This document shows positions 34,214-44,285 of a stretch of DNA of 64,000 nt, in pieces; the first letter of the stretch is position 1; the number at the start of each line of letters is the position of its first letter. The notes beneath the pieces were generated by a model that saw nothing but the letters and a program-made list of their open reading frames with translations, had not been told where the DNA came from and did no database searches. This DNA is from Pedobacter glucosidilyticus (GTDB lineage Bacteria; Bacteroidota; Bacteroidia; Sphingobacteriales; Sphingobacteriaceae): NCBI RefSeq assembly GCF_002483235.1, contig NZ_DLHN01000017.1:161404-225403 (forward strand), in the 5' to 3' direction. Position numbers and translations under genes: made by a program.

Positions 34214-35704
34214 TTATAAAGTTGTCCAATGGTTAACTGCCTGAACAGCCTTTTTCCATTGCTTAATATTGTTCTGAACCTGCGTTGTATGTGCTGGCTC
34301 AAAAATTTGATCTACTTCCCACTGCTTTTTTATCTGCTCTATATTAGCCCAAACACCAACGGCTAAGCCTGCTAAATATGCTGCGCCAATAGCCGTTAAC
34401 TCTGCTGCCTTAGGCCTGATAACCGATGTGTCTAAAACATCTGCCTGGTACTGCATCAATAAATTATTTACGGTAGCACCGCCATCAACACGTAGTTCTT
34501 TAATTACAAAATCAGCATCGGCTTCCATAGCTTTTAAAACATCCATGGTTTGATAAGCTATACTTTCTAAAGCTGCTCTTGCTATGTGTGATGATTTAGT
34601 GCCTCGGCTTAAGCCAAAAATTGTTCCTTTAGCATAAGGATTCCAATGCGGAGCGCCTAAACCTGTAAAAGCAGGAACCAACACAACACCTCCGTTATCT
34701 TCACAAGCGCTAGCCAAATCATCAATTTCTGAAGATGTTTTAATGATGCCTAAACCATCTCTTAACCATTGTACAATAGCCCCGGCCATGAAAATACTAC
34801 CCTCTAAAGCATAATGAACTTCGTTGTTTATTTTCCAAGCTACGGTAGTAACTAAATTATTTTTAGACATTACAGGTTTGTTACCTGTATTCATCAGCAT
34901 AAAACAACCTGTACCATAAGTATTTTTTACCATACCGGCTTGTGTACAAAGCTGCCCAAAAAGTGCCGCTTGCTGGTCGCCCGCTATACCTGCGATTGGA
35001 ATTTTAGCAGAAAATATAGCTCCAGCCGTTTCTCCATAAACTTCACTTGATGATTTAACTTCAGGCAAAACTGATTTTGGAATATCAAAAATGCTTAACA
35101 ATTCATCATCCCAATTTAAAGTATGCATATTGAAAAGCATTGTTCTTGAGGCATTACTCACATCAGTAATATGAACTTTTCCACCAGTAAGTTTCCATAC
35201 CAACCAACTATCTACTGTACCAAAAAGTAAGTTTCCAGCATTGGCTTCTGCTCTTGCTCCTTCTACATTGTCTAAAATCCATTTCAGTTTAGTGGCAGAG
35301 AAGTAGGCATCAACCATTAAACCCGTTTTCTCCTTAATCAATGGTTCTTTACCTACTGCTTTTAGCTCATCACAAAAAGAAGCTGTTCTTCTATCTTGCC
35401 AAACTATAGCATTGCAAATAGGCTCGCCGGTTTGCTTGTTCCAAACGATGGTAGTTTCTCTTTGATTGGTGATACCAATACAAGCAACGTCTTGCGGAGA
35501 AATTCTGGCTTTGATAACAGCTTCTGTTGCCACGCCTATTTGCGAGCTCCAGATTTCCATCGCATCATGCTCTACCCAACCACTTTGTGGATATATTTGC
35601 GTAAATTCTTTTTGAGCAACAGCTAGTTGCTTGCCTTCATCATTAAAAATGATTGCTCTTGAACTTGATGTTCCTTGGTCTAAAGACAAAATGTATTTAC
35701 TCAT
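34214..35704 (-). CDS. glpK: Glycerol kinase
   Basis: Phosphorylates glycerol to sn-glycerol 3-phosphate. The 496-residue protein shows the FGGY-kinase features: DQGTSSSRAIIF at 8-19, ITNQRETTIVWNKQTG near 79-94, and GLGAPHWNPYAKGTIFGLSRGT near 350. The FGGY length of about 500 fits. The gene lies four bases after glpD and shares a transcript with glpF. Regulation by the divergent GlpR-like repressor is likely. Confidence 0.95.
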   Translation of the reverse strand: MSKYILSLDQGTSSSRAIIFNDEGKQLAVAQKEFTQIYPQSGWVEHDAMEIWSSQIGVATEAVIKARISPQDVACIGITNQRETTIVWNKQTGEPICNAIVWQDRRTASFCDELKAVGKEPLIKEKTGLMVDAYFSATKLKWILDNVEGARAEANAGNLLFGTVDSWLVWKLTGGKVHITDVSNASRTMLFNMHTLNWDDELLSIFDIPKSVLPEVKSSSEVYGETAGAIFSAKIPIAGIAGDQQAALFGQLCTQAGMVKNTYGTGCFMLMNTGNKPVMSKNNLVTTVAWKINNEVHYALEGSIFMAGAIVQWLRDGLGIIKTSSEIDDLASACEDNGGVVLVPAFTGLGAPHWNPYAKGTIFGLSRGTKSSHIARAALESIAYQTMDVLKAMEADADFVIKELRVDGGATVNNLLMQYQADVLDTSVIRPKAAELTAIGAAYLAGLAVGVWANIEQIKKQWEVDQIFEPAHTTQVQNNIKQWKKAVQAVNHWTTL

Positions 35705-35708
35705 GATA

Positions 35709-37322
35709 TCAAGCTTTAGTTAATAATTGGTCTTCTTTATAAGTTGGCTTTACCGGATGCTTGTTTAATAAATATTGATTAGCTAAAGTTATAAAATTGC
35801 TTATTTGTTGGGCTTTCCATTCTTCGTTTTGGTTTAAAACCGATGCCATTAAATCGGCTACTTTAGGAGCCATTTCTATAGCGGCTTGTGCATCAACAAA
35901 TAAAATACGCAATCTTCTGGCCAATACATCTTCTACGGTGCGAGCCATTTCGTTTTTAGTAACCCATACAATTTCTGCCAAATAATGCGGAAATTTAGGA
36001 TGCAGCAAAGCTTTTAAACTTGAATCTTGCTTCATAAGATTCTGTATATGAGCAGCATCAAGACCGTAAAAATCTAAATGATTACCAAGTTTTTGGGTTG
36101 TACTTCCGTGGATAGCTAAGGCTTCTGTTTTACAAGCTGCTTTTGATAATTGAGCAACCTGAATAACTTGATTGATGGTATCTTCTGCCATTTTACGGTA
36201 AGTAGTCCATTTGCCACCGGTAATGGTTACCAAGCCAGTATCACTCACAATAAGTTTATGACTTCTAGATATTTCTTTGGTTTTACCTGTGTTTTTTGTT
36301 GGCGCAGCTAAAGGCCTTAAACCCGCAAAAACGCTTAATACATCTTTTTCAGTCGGTTTTTTAGCCAGATATAAGGCTGCTGTTTGTAAAATAAAATCTA
36401 TTTCTTGTTGTAATGCTTTTGGCTCGAGGCTGTTTTTATCTAGTGGTGTATCTGTTGTACCCACAACTAAATAGTTATGCCAAGGAACTGCAAATAATAC
36501 GCGACCATCAGAAGTTTCTGGAATCATTAAAGCAGCATCTGCAGGCATAAAAGATTTATCTAACACAATATGTACACCTTGGCTTGGCCTTACCAAGGCT
36601 TTTGCCCCTGGTTTATCCATACTTAATATATCGTCTACAAATACCCCTGTAGCATTAATAACGGCTTTAGCTTTAATATTATAGGTAATTTGCGTTTCTA
36701 AATCTCTTACCGCAACACCACTTACCTTAGAACCAGATTTTAATAAACCCTCTACCTTCACATAATTAAGTACAGTGGCGCCTTGCTCTATGGCAGTTTG
36801 CGCTATGTTTACTGCTAAACGGGCATCATCAAACTGGCCATCGTAATACTCTACACCTCCTCTTAACTTCGTACTATCTAAACCTGGCAAAGCTTTCTCT
36901 ACACTTTTTTTATTTAAGATAGTTGATGATCCAAAGCTAAACCTCCCGGATAACCAATCGTAAAGCTTTAAACCAACTACATATTTAAGTTGCTCAAAAA
37001 CACTAAAACATGGTATAATAAAAGGTTGTTTTTTAACCAGGTGAGCTGCATTTCTTAATAACAAACCTCTTTCTCTTAAAGCTTCATAAACCAGCGCTAC
37101 ATCTCCGGCTGCCAGATACCTAACCCCGCCATGCACCAATTTGGTACTTCTGCTTGAGGTTCCCTTTGCAAAATCAGATTGCTCTACTAATAAGGTTTTA
37201 AAACCTCTTGAAGCAGCATCAACCGCACAACCTAAACCTGTTGCACCTCCTCCAATCACAACAATATCCCACTGTATATCTTTTTCTAAGTCTTTTACTT
37301 GGCCTTCTCTATTCCTATCCAT
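35709..37322 (-). CDS. glpD: Aerobic glycerol-3-phosphate dehydrogenase (FAD)
   Basis: Oxidises glycerol 3-phosphate to dihydroxyacetone phosphate with electrons passed to quinone. The 537-residue protein has the FAD motif VVIGGGATGLGCAVDAA (near 20-36), then GTSSRSTKLVHGGVRYL, the GlpD signature, near 54-70. The C-terminal DAO_C domain is present, ending the enzyme at the usual length. It is the first gene of the operon; the start lies close to repeats AAATCGAAA that may be operators. Confidence 0.93.
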   Translation of the reverse strand: MDRNREGQVKDLEKDIQWDIVVIGGGATGLGCAVDAASRGFKTLLVEQSDFAKGTSSRSTKLVHGGVRYLAAGDVALVYEALRERGLLLRNAAHLVKKQPFIIPCFSVFEQLKYVVGLKLYDWLSGRFSFGSSTILNKKSVEKALPGLDSTKLRGGVEYYDGQFDDARLAVNIAQTAIEQGATVLNYVKVEGLLKSGSKVSGVAVRDLETQITYNIKAKAVINATGVFVDDILSMDKPGAKALVRPSQGVHIVLDKSFMPADAALMIPETSDGRVLFAVPWHNYLVVGTTDTPLDKNSLEPKALQQEIDFILQTAALYLAKKPTEKDVLSVFAGLRPLAAPTKNTGKTKEISRSHKLIVSDTGLVTITGGKWTTYRKMAEDTINQVIQVAQLSKAACKTEALAIHGSTTQKLGNHLDFYGLDAAHIQNLMKQDSSLKALLHPKFPHYLAEIVWVTKNEMARTVEDVLARRLRILFVDAQAAIEMAPKVADLMASVLNQNEEWKAQQISNFITLANQYLLNKHPVKPTYKEDQLLTKA

Positions 37323-37327
37323 AATTT

Positions 37328-37412
37328 AAAAATCGAAAGTAAATCGAAACACTAAACAATGATAAGAAAATAAATCGAAATAAAAAAGAACAAATAAAAA
37401 TAAAAAGAAAAC
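37328..37412. promoter_or_regulatory. Control region of glpD operon / glpR, with AAATCGAAA repeats
   Basis: Three copies of AAATCGAA sit between 37329 and 37380, followed by the A/T-rich block AACAAATAAAAATAAAAAG (37389-37407). A 24-base stretch starting at 37389 matches 45197-45220 upstream of glpQ at 23 of 24 positions. These are candidates for GlpR binding. Low complexity makes chance similarity possible. Confidence 0.45.
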
Positions 37413-37513
37413 CTCAGGACCTTCATAAAGAGATTAGAAAATATTTTGATAACCTATAAAACATTTTCTTTTTATATTTAATTATTACCTTAGAAAATCA
37501 AAAAAATAGTGTA

Positions 37514-38278
37514 ATGATAAATATTGCAGAACGCCATCAGTTTATTTTGAACAAACTTCAAAAAGAAGAGTATATAGCCGTAGTAGATTTGTGTAAAGAA
37601 CTTGATGTATCTCCTGTAACGATTAGAAAAGATTTAAAGTTACTAGAAGAAAAAAACTTACTCTTCAAAACACATGGTGGGGCAACATTACAGAACCCAT
37701 ACACTATAGATAGGCCTGTTAATGAAAAAGAGAAAATTCAATCTCTGGAGAAAGTTAAAATTGCATCAACTGCAGCAGCAATGATACAGGAGAACGATGC
37801 TTTAATTATTGCATCTGGCACTACAGTTTTAGCTTTAGCAAGGGCTATTCCTGCAAACATGCATCTAACCGTTGTTACAGCAGCTTTAAACGTGGCGCTA
37901 GAATTAACTAGGCACCAAAACATTGAAGTTATGCAATTGGGTGGTTTATTAAGAAAAAGTTCTTCATCTGTTACGGGTTCTTATGCAGAAACCATCTTAA
38001 AAGATTTTTTCTGTAATAAACTTTTTTTAGGTGTTGATGGTATTGATTTAGAATTTGGTTTAACCACAACCAGCTCTATGGAAGCTCAGTTAAATAGAGA
38101 AATGATAAAAGTTGCGCAAAAAACCATTGTTTTGGCCGATTCTACAAAATTTGGTAAAAGAGGTTTTGGCAAAATTTGTCCAATTGATGAAATAGACCAT
38201 ATCATTACAGATAGCGGCATATCTGCTTCAACTTTACAGGCCTTAGAAAGTATGGGTATACATGTTACTGTAGTTTAA
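37514..38278 (+). CDS. glpR: DeoR family regulator, GlpR-like
   Basis: A 254-residue DeoR-type repressor. Residues 1-60 form the winged helix, with the recognition motif DVSPVTIRKDLKLLEEKNLL (29-48), then a DeoR effector domain with the glycine-rich sensing region (GGLLRKSSSSVTGSYA near 142 and LGVDGIDLEFGLTT near 174). It is transcribed away from glpD, which shares the control region, so it most likely represses the glpDKF operon and responds to glycerol 3-phosphate. The ligand is inferred from context. Confidence 0.87.
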   Translation: MINIAERHQFILNKLQKEEYIAVVDLCKELDVSPVTIRKDLKLLEEKNLLFKTHGGATLQNPYTIDRPVNEKEKIQSLEKVKIASTAAAMIQENDALIIASGTTVLALARAIPANMHLTVVTAALNVALELTRHQNIEVMQLGGLLRKSSSSVTGSYAETILKDFFCNKLFLGVDGIDLEFGLTTTSSMEAQLNREMIKVAQKTIVLADSTKFGKRGFGKICPIDEIDHIITDSGISASTLQALESMGIHVTVV

Positions 38279-38303
38279 TTCTTATTTATCAGAAATAAAA
38301 AAA

Positions 38304-38332
38304 ACAGCGCCCTCAAATAAGAGAAGCGCTGT
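38304..38332 (-). terminator. Terminator of the 38356-39744 gene
   Basis: Arms ACAGCGC / GCGCTGT; on the minus strand the stem is followed by a run of eight U, so it ends the minus-strand oxidoreductase transcript rather than glpR. Confidence 0.75.
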
Positions 38333-38355
38333 AATTATACATCTCCAAACTAAAC

Positions 38356-39744
38356 TTAAATCTTAATATCCATTATCTTACCGGTTTTTCTACTCTCTTC
38401 GGCCATAAAACCCATGATATGGCTTTCGATAGATTCATCAATAGTAGAAGTTAAAATACTGGCATTTTGCTGCCCTACGGCTTGTACAAAATCTTTAACC
38501 AGCAACCAATCGCCACCACCATGACCACTGTTTTTATAACCCTCAACATCTTCAACTTTAGGTATAAATTTAACCGATTTACCTGTTTTAAAGTCACTTA
38601 CAACAAGTTCTTCCATATCGCCAACCATATCTCCCATAGTTCCCATAATACGGGTTCTTCTTCCGTGGTATGATGTGAAAGCTTCCATAGAGAAACTTGC
38701 CGTAACACTATCAGCAAACTGGATACTGGTAACATAATGATCTGGCTGGTCGTTCTCCATACGGTAAACGCACCTGCCATAGTTGGTAGTTTTTAAACGC
38801 TCCATAATCACTTCCGGGTGTTTCGTTTTATCCTCAGGTAAATCTAAAACACCTAATCTTTTTCTCTTTTCGTAGTACTCTTTTATAGCAGAATAAGGGC
38901 ATTCTCTTTCAACTTTACATCCATCCGTACAACGGGCAGTACTTCCTTCCGGAGCATTTTCCTTTTTAAACCATTTCAAATCGCCCATGGCAACTATTTT
39001 TTGACTTGGTTTATTGATAATCCATTTGATGATATCTAAATCATGACAAGATTTTGCCAAAATAATAGGTGTTGTTTGCTTTGCGTTATGCCAATTACCT
39101 CTTACATAAGAATGCGCCATGTGTGTATGTTCTATAGGCTCAAAGTGCTGAATGCTGACTACCTCGCCAATAGCTCCCTGCGCTATCAAATCTCTCATTT
39201 TAACAAAATAAGGTGCATACCTCAACACATGACAAACGGCAACAATTCTACCATTCTTTTTAGCCAAACTTAAAATAGATCTACATTCCTTTTCTGTGGG
39301 TGCGATAGGTTTTTCAAGTAAAATATCATAACCCATTTCTAAGGCTTTCATACAAGGGGCATAATGTAAATCGTCTGGTGTAGAAATGATAACCGCATCG
39401 GCAAATTTTGGTTGTTTAAAAACATCCTCCCAGGTTTTAAATCTATTTTTATCGGCTATTTGATGCTGTTTTGCGTATTTCTGATTTCTAAAACTGTTTG
39501 GCTCTGCTACACCAATAATATCTAATTGGTCTGGAAATTTAGCTGCAAAATTACCATAAACTGTACCCCGGTTGCCAGCACCAATAGTGATGGCTGTTAC
39601 TGCCCTACTAAGAGGCTTGTGTAATAAATTTGGCTTGCTGTTATACAAAAAAGAATCATTAGCCAATTTTGCTATAACCTCTGTGCTGATAACCGAAGCA
39701 CCCAAAGAGATGCTTATTGTTTTTAATAGATTTCTACGATTCAT
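38356..39744 (-). CDS. Gfo/Idh/MocA family oxidoreductase, exported, with Cys cluster
   Basis: A 462-residue oxidoreductase. NRRNLLKTISISLGASVIS is a Tat-like N-terminus. The Rossmann motif is AITIGAGNRGTVYGNFA near 51-67, and DILLEKPIAPTEKEC near 139 holds the EKP lysine. Unlike the other Gfo proteins here it has CTDGCKVERECPYSA near 268-282, three or four cysteines that could bind a metal. It interrupts the glycerol gene set but is likely its own transcript. The substrate is unknown. Confidence 0.85.
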   Translation of the reverse strand: MNRRNLLKTISISLGASVISTEVIAKLANDSFLYNSKPNLLHKPLSRAVTAITIGAGNRGTVYGNFAAKFPDQLDIIGVAEPNSFRNQKYAKQHQIADKNRFKTWEDVFKQPKFADAVIISTPDDLHYAPCMKALEMGYDILLEKPIAPTEKECRSILSLAKKNGRIVAVCHVLRYAPYFVKMRDLIAQGAIGEVVSIQHFEPIEHTHMAHSYVRGNWHNAKQTTPIILAKSCHDLDIIKWIINKPSQKIVAMGDLKWFKKENAPEGSTARCTDGCKVERECPYSAIKEYYEKRKRLGVLDLPEDKTKHPEVIMERLKTTNYGRCVYRMENDQPDHYVTSIQFADSVTASFSMEAFTSYHGRRTRIMGTMGDMVGDMEELVVSDFKTGKSVKFIPKVEDVEGYKNSGHGGGDWLLVKDFVQAVGQQNASILTSTIDESIESHIMGFMAEESRKTGKIMDIKI

Positions 39745-39830
39745 GAATTAGGTTTTATAATTTTTTTTAAAAGTTAGCTTAAATAAAAATAAAAAAAATT
39801 ATTATGACTAAAAAAGATTCTTATTAGAAT

Positions 39831-42692
39831 TTAGATTGCTATAAATTTTATTGTAAACTTTTCCTGAACTTTATCTAACCTTAATACATATACACCTTTA
39901 GCTAAATTGATAGGTAATATTATCTTATTTAAGCCCGAACTTAATTTTACCTTTTCTGATAAAAGTTGCTTCCCTGATATGTCGAAAATACTTAAATAAC
40001 CTTCATCTACCTCTTGTTGATTTATAAAAGCTATCACTTTAACATCATCGGCATAAGCCTTTAACTCATTGGTTAACAAACCATAATTTACAACTTTGAT
40101 TTCAGATAATGTAACATCACCATTAAAATCTACCTGTTTAAGTTGATAATAATTGTTTCCTACTTCAGGATTTATATCTGTATAGTTGTATGTAGAAACC
40201 CCATCTTTTGTCCCTTGACCCTGTATAGTGCTTAGTAGAATCCAGTTTTTAGCATCGCTTGATTTTAAAATTTCAAAATGGGAATTGCTTTTTTCTGATG
40301 CTGTGCTCCAATTTAAGTTTACTTGTGTTGCTTGTTTAACTGCTTCAAATTTATTTAACACTACCGGTAAAGCTGTTGATACAGTTGTACCAGCTACGGT
40401 AAATACATCATCAGAAGATGTTTCTGATAAACCAAAAGCAAAAGAGCCACCCGTAGACGTATAACCCCAAGAATAAATTCTGAATTTGATATTTTTAGCA
40501 CCTTCAATATTTTGCAAAGCAGCAATACCAGATATATCTATAGGGTCTTGTGAAATACCTCCGGCAAAAGTATTTGAGAAAGCTATGGTTGGGCTTGCAT
40601 CTAAAAAAGTACCTCCATTAATACTGTATTGGATAATATAATTTCTTGCGCCTGCGCTAGACCTTCTTAATTTCGCATAAATGGCTTTAATAGAAACTTT
40701 ATAATTTGCCAATACATTAACATCAAACTCTACATAACTATTATTAGCTATTGCGCTAGTTTTATCTGTTACAGATGCAAAACTAATGTTGGCATTTGTT
40801 CTAGAGCTAAAGCCTCTTGATAATGAAGATGCCTCTAAACCGCTTCCTCTAGTCATAGTTACCGAACTAAGAGCACTGGAACGAGTAGTTGAAGCAAAAG
40901 AAGCTGTTTCTCCACTCAAACTATTGGCAGACCAGCTGATGAGTAAATTATCATCTGAGATATTGGCTAAATCTCCTCTGATGGTAAGTACGTTTACATC
41001 TGTGGTTGAACTTTGTCCAAATGCAATAGTTCCTGTTCTGGTGCCTTCACCATATACATAAAGTCTTATTTTTACCAATTCGTTAGGTCTGATGTCTTGC
41101 AAATCTGCAATATTACTCACATCAACAGGGGCTAGATAATAACCAGAACTAGTGGTATTGACATTAATTTCTGAACCAACATTAGTAACAGGTCCTCCAT
41201 TTAAAATATAAGTCCATTGCATTTTAGTTGCACCATTTGCAGTTCTTCTAATCTTGGCAGAAATCTCAGATAAAGAAACAGATTTTCCGGGCAATGGCTT
41301 TATAGAAAACTCATAATATTCGTTTCTATCTTTAGCCTCTGTTAAATTAGTAGTTAAAACTCCAACACCTAAATCTGCTTTAGCGGATGAAAACCCTTTA
41401 GTTAGCACATTGTATACTAGTCCGCTACCTCTCGCTAGTTTTGAGCTTAACATACCCGATGAATAAGTAGCCGGGTAATCTCCTACATCTGAAGAGGTAA
41501 TCGAGTTAAAATCCCATGCTAGTAGCTGAACTGTAGGAACTACCGTTTTTAATCCCTCAAAGTAAGTATGATATTGATTAAAAACCGGAGAATTTAACAA
41601 GTAAACCAATACCTCATTATTAGCTTTTAGTGCCGGGTCTGTATAATTATGAGACCCTGTAATAATCACTTTTGAATTAGCCTGGCCTTTCCAGGTACCT
41701 TCTATCAGCATCATTTTGGCATGGATATTAAATTTAGCATCGCTACCGCTTTCTAGGTTAAATATCCTTACTGTTGCGCCTAATTGTTGCAACTGTCTTA
41801 ATTTTGATTGTACCTGAGTTCCTGCTGCATCTTTTGCATAAACTTCTATAGTTGCACCTTGATTTTTAAGAGCGATTAATTTATCTACTATAGCAACTCT
41901 TAAATCAGACCAATCAGACATAGCAATTCTGATTTTAGCATTTGCAACATCAGTAATAGCATCAAGATTTTCTAAAACGTTATCTTGCCCAATAAAGCTG
42001 CCGCCAGAAATCTTTGGAAAAAACTCTGCTCTTAAACCATTAGCAACATCTTCATAAACAGTATAATTAAAATTATTCTTCATGCCCGCAGCTGCATAAG
42101 ACCGCATCATTTGCCAATTACTTAAAAAGACATTATAAATACCGGCATCATTAAACGTAATAGCATCTTGCACCTTTTTAGCATCAGAAGTAGTAAAATT
42201 ATGCGAGGTTTGAAAAGTAATGTTACTTACCAAACCAGCACTTGTATTTACTTTAGAAAATAAAGCATATTTATGGTGGTTGATAGAAAGTGTACTTACA
42301 TCGTTAACGGTAGCTACTACCTCAGATGCAGCTAAATTTGTTTGCAACCATGGTAAAGATGTAGCATTGGTTTCTTGACTATCAGATCTACTCATATCTA
42401 CCAGTATTTTGATATTCACCCCTCTAGTTTCGGCATTCTTCAAAGCATCCATTAAAGGCTGATAATTAATCAGATAAATAGATATCCTAATTTGCTCTCC
42501 GGCCGGTGTATTATCAACTAAAGAAATTAACCTATCCAAAATAACGGTAGAAGTACCTTCTCTAGCAATAGTAGATGCATTGGTAAAAAGCACCTCTGGA
42601 AATGTAATATTAACCTGTGCTTTTAAGGATAAATTCATCATGTTAAACATCATGAATAGCATCCCCATTTTAAAAAGTAATTTTCTTATCAT
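39831..42692 (-). CDS. Large secreted phospholipase D-like protein with T9SS sorting domain
   Basis: A 953-residue protein. After a signal peptide (MIRKLLFKMGMLFMMFNMM...) come two PLD-type motifs: HHKYALFSK near 133 and HAKMMLIEG near 322. In canonical PLD enzymes these read HxKxxxxD; here the acidic position is Ser and Glu, so the two sites may be altered. Two related beta domains follow (about 395-575 and 580-765), both ending in similar IxxLQ(N/D)I motifs. The final ~80 residues match a type IX secretion C-terminal domain (SGKQLLSEKV...GVYVLRLD). Location: cell surface or secreted. Possibly a lipid-degrading or nuclease-like enzyme. Confidence 0.75.
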   Translation of the reverse strand: MIRKLLFKMGMLFMMFNMMNLSLKAQVNITFPEVLFTNASTIAREGTSTVILDRLISLVDNTPAGEQIRISIYLINYQPLMDALKNAETRGVNIKILVDMSRSDSQETNATSLPWLQTNLAASEVVATVNDVSTLSINHHKYALFSKVNTSAGLVSNITFQTSHNFTTSDAKKVQDAITFNDAGIYNVFLSNWQMMRSYAAAGMKNNFNYTVYEDVANGLRAEFFPKISGGSFIGQDNVLENLDAITDVANAKIRIAMSDWSDLRVAIVDKLIALKNQGATIEVYAKDAAGTQVQSKLRQLQQLGATVRIFNLESGSDAKFNIHAKMMLIEGTWKGQANSKVIITGSHNYTDPALKANNEVLVYLLNSPVFNQYHTYFEGLKTVVPTVQLLAWDFNSITSSDVGDYPATYSSGMLSSKLARGSGLVYNVLTKGFSSAKADLGVGVLTTNLTEAKDRNEYYEFSIKPLPGKSVSLSEISAKIRRTANGATKMQWTYILNGGPVTNVGSEINVNTTSSGYYLAPVDVSNIADLQDIRPNELVKIRLYVYGEGTRTGTIAFGQSSTTDVNVLTIRGDLANISDDNLLISWSANSLSGETASFASTTRSSALSSVTMTRGSGLEASSLSRGFSSRTNANISFASVTDKTSAIANNSYVEFDVNVLANYKVSIKAIYAKLRRSSAGARNYIIQYSINGGTFLDASPTIAFSNTFAGGISQDPIDISGIAALQNIEGAKNIKFRIYSWGYTSTGGSFAFGLSETSSDDVFTVAGTTVSTALPVVLNKFEAVKQATQVNLNWSTASEKSNSHFEILKSSDAKNWILLSTIQGQGTKDGVSTYNYTDINPEVGNNYYQLKQVDFNGDVTLSEIKVVNYGLLTNELKAYADDVKVIAFINQQEVDEGYLSIFDISGKQLLSEKVKLSSGLNKIILPINLAKGVYVLRLDKVQEKFTIKFIAI

Positions 42693-42873
42693 ATTCTCTT
42701 TATTTCTATTTATAATATTCTGTTTTACAATTGTTTACTACAAAATCACAACTTAAATTTTAGGCATAAAAAAGGAGCCTCAAGGGTTTTTAGCCCTTAA
42801 GAAACCTTATAAGTATTATGTGTTAATGACTAGTTTTTAATTTGAGTATATCACTTGTCCATTAAGCGAAGAG

Positions 42874-42907
42874 AAAAGTTAAACCTATCCGGATGTGTTT
42901 AACTTTT
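42874..42907 (-). terminator. Terminator after the glpT gene
   Basis: Perfect arms AAAAGTTAAAC / GTTTAACTTTT (11 bp) with a 12-base loop, 22 bases past the glpT stop on the minus strand. The A/U-ended arms provide a U-tract. Confidence 0.75.
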
Positions 42908-42928
42908 ATTTCCTTCGGGCATTAAAAA

Positions 42929-44263
42929 TTATATTGTTGCTAATCGTTTAATTTCATCTTTCCAGGTTAATAAGCTTAAGAATATAGTTAAGACACAAGC
43001 CATTACCAAAACGTAAAAGCCTCCGTCCCATCCCCAAGCATCAACAATGTAACCAATAGCAATATTGGCAAATACAGAACCTCCCAAGTATCCAAATAAA
43101 CCGGTAAAACCTGCTGCTGTACCAGCCGCTTTTTTAGGTACCAAATCCAAAGCTTGTACACCAATTAACATCACTGGACCATAAATAAGAAAACCAATAA
43201 CAATTAAAGAAATGTTATCTATCATGGGGTTTCCGGGCGGATTTTTCCAATACACCAGTACAGCTATCATTACCAAAAACATAAAAACGATGGTTGCTGG
43301 TACTCTTCTTCCATTAAAAACTTTATCGCTTAACCAACCACACAATAGTGTACCTGGTATCCCGGCATATTCATAAGCAAAATAAGCCCAACCAGATTCT
43401 GACATAGAAAAACCTTTTACTTCCTTTAAATAAGTTGGTGCCCAGTCTAATACGCCATACCTTACCAAATACACAAAAACATTAGCTATAGCGATAAACC
43501 ATAAAGCTTTATTAAAAAGTACATAATCTAAAAAAATACGCTTGGCGCTGAGTTCTTTCTCTGTTTCTAGCGAAACTTCACCTTCATTTTTATAAACTTC
43601 TATGGGTGGTAAGCCGCATGATTGCGGCGTATCTCTTACTAAAATATAAGTTAGAAGTGCTATGGCTAAAGCGATAAAACCAGGGAAATAGAAATTGCTA
43701 TGCCAATCGTTAAATATGGCTAAACCCAAAATAGCTAAAGGACCAATAAGACCGCCACCAACATTGTGTGCTACATTCCAGATCGACATTTTAACTCCTC
43801 TTTCTTTCTTAGAAAACCAATGTACCATCACGCGACCACATGCCGGCCAACCCATTCCTTGAAACCACCCATTAAGAAACAATAAGGTAAACATGATAGC
43901 GATAGAGCTTGTAGCAAAAGGAAAAAAGCCCATCAAAATCATGGTAAAGGCAGATAAAACTAAGCCTAATGTCAAAAACTTACGAGCATCGCTTCTGTCT
44001 GATACGTTACCCATCAAAAACTTACTAATTCCGTAAGCAATAGAAACTCCGGATAATGCTAAACCTAAATCTCCTTTAGAATAGCCCTGCTCTATTAAGT
44101 TAGGTATAGCCAAAGAGAAATTTTTTCTTACTAAATAGTAACCTGCATAACCAATAAATATCCCTAAAAAAACTTTCCACCTTAATTGCTTATAGGTAGG
44201 GTCTATTTTTTGTTCTTGTATAGGAGGTTGATGCTTTGCTGGATCAAGAAAAGATAATTTCAT
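42929..44263 (-). CDS. glpT: Glycerol-3-phosphate transporter (MFS, OPA family)
   Basis: A 444-residue permease with about 12 hydrophobic segments. The OPA-family stretch NGWFQGMGWPACGRVMVHWFSK (about 131-152, with conserved GWP and arginine residues) is typical of GlpT/UhpT antiporters that exchange organophosphate for phosphate. It lies 22 bases after glpQ, whose product releases glycerol 3-phosphate, so import of that compound is the likely role. A hexose phosphate role cannot be excluded. Confidence 0.9.
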   Translation of the reverse strand: MKLSFLDPAKHQPPIQEQKIDPTYKQLRWKVFLGIFIGYAGYYLVRKNFSLAIPNLIEQGYSKGDLGLALSGVSIAYGISKFLMGNVSDRSDARKFLTLGLVLSAFTMILMGFFPFATSSIAIMFTLLFLNGWFQGMGWPACGRVMVHWFSKKERGVKMSIWNVAHNVGGGLIGPLAILGLAIFNDWHSNFYFPGFIALAIALLTYILVRDTPQSCGLPPIEVYKNEGEVSLETEKELSAKRIFLDYVLFNKALWFIAIANVFVYLVRYGVLDWAPTYLKEVKGFSMSESGWAYFAYEYAGIPGTLLCGWLSDKVFNGRRVPATIVFMFLVMIAVLVYWKNPPGNPMIDNISLIVIGFLIYGPVMLIGVQALDLVPKKAAGTAAGFTGLFGYLGGSVFANIAIGYIVDAWGWDGGFYVLVMACVLTIFLSLLTWKDEIKRLATI

Positions 44264-44285
44264 GTATCTTAAAGATAATTAGCTA

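Noticed and set aside
42770..42815. Second terminator or riboswitch-like structure before the PLD gene flank
   Set aside because: AAGGG / CCCTT is only 5 bp and lies in a low-complexity region; too weak to call.
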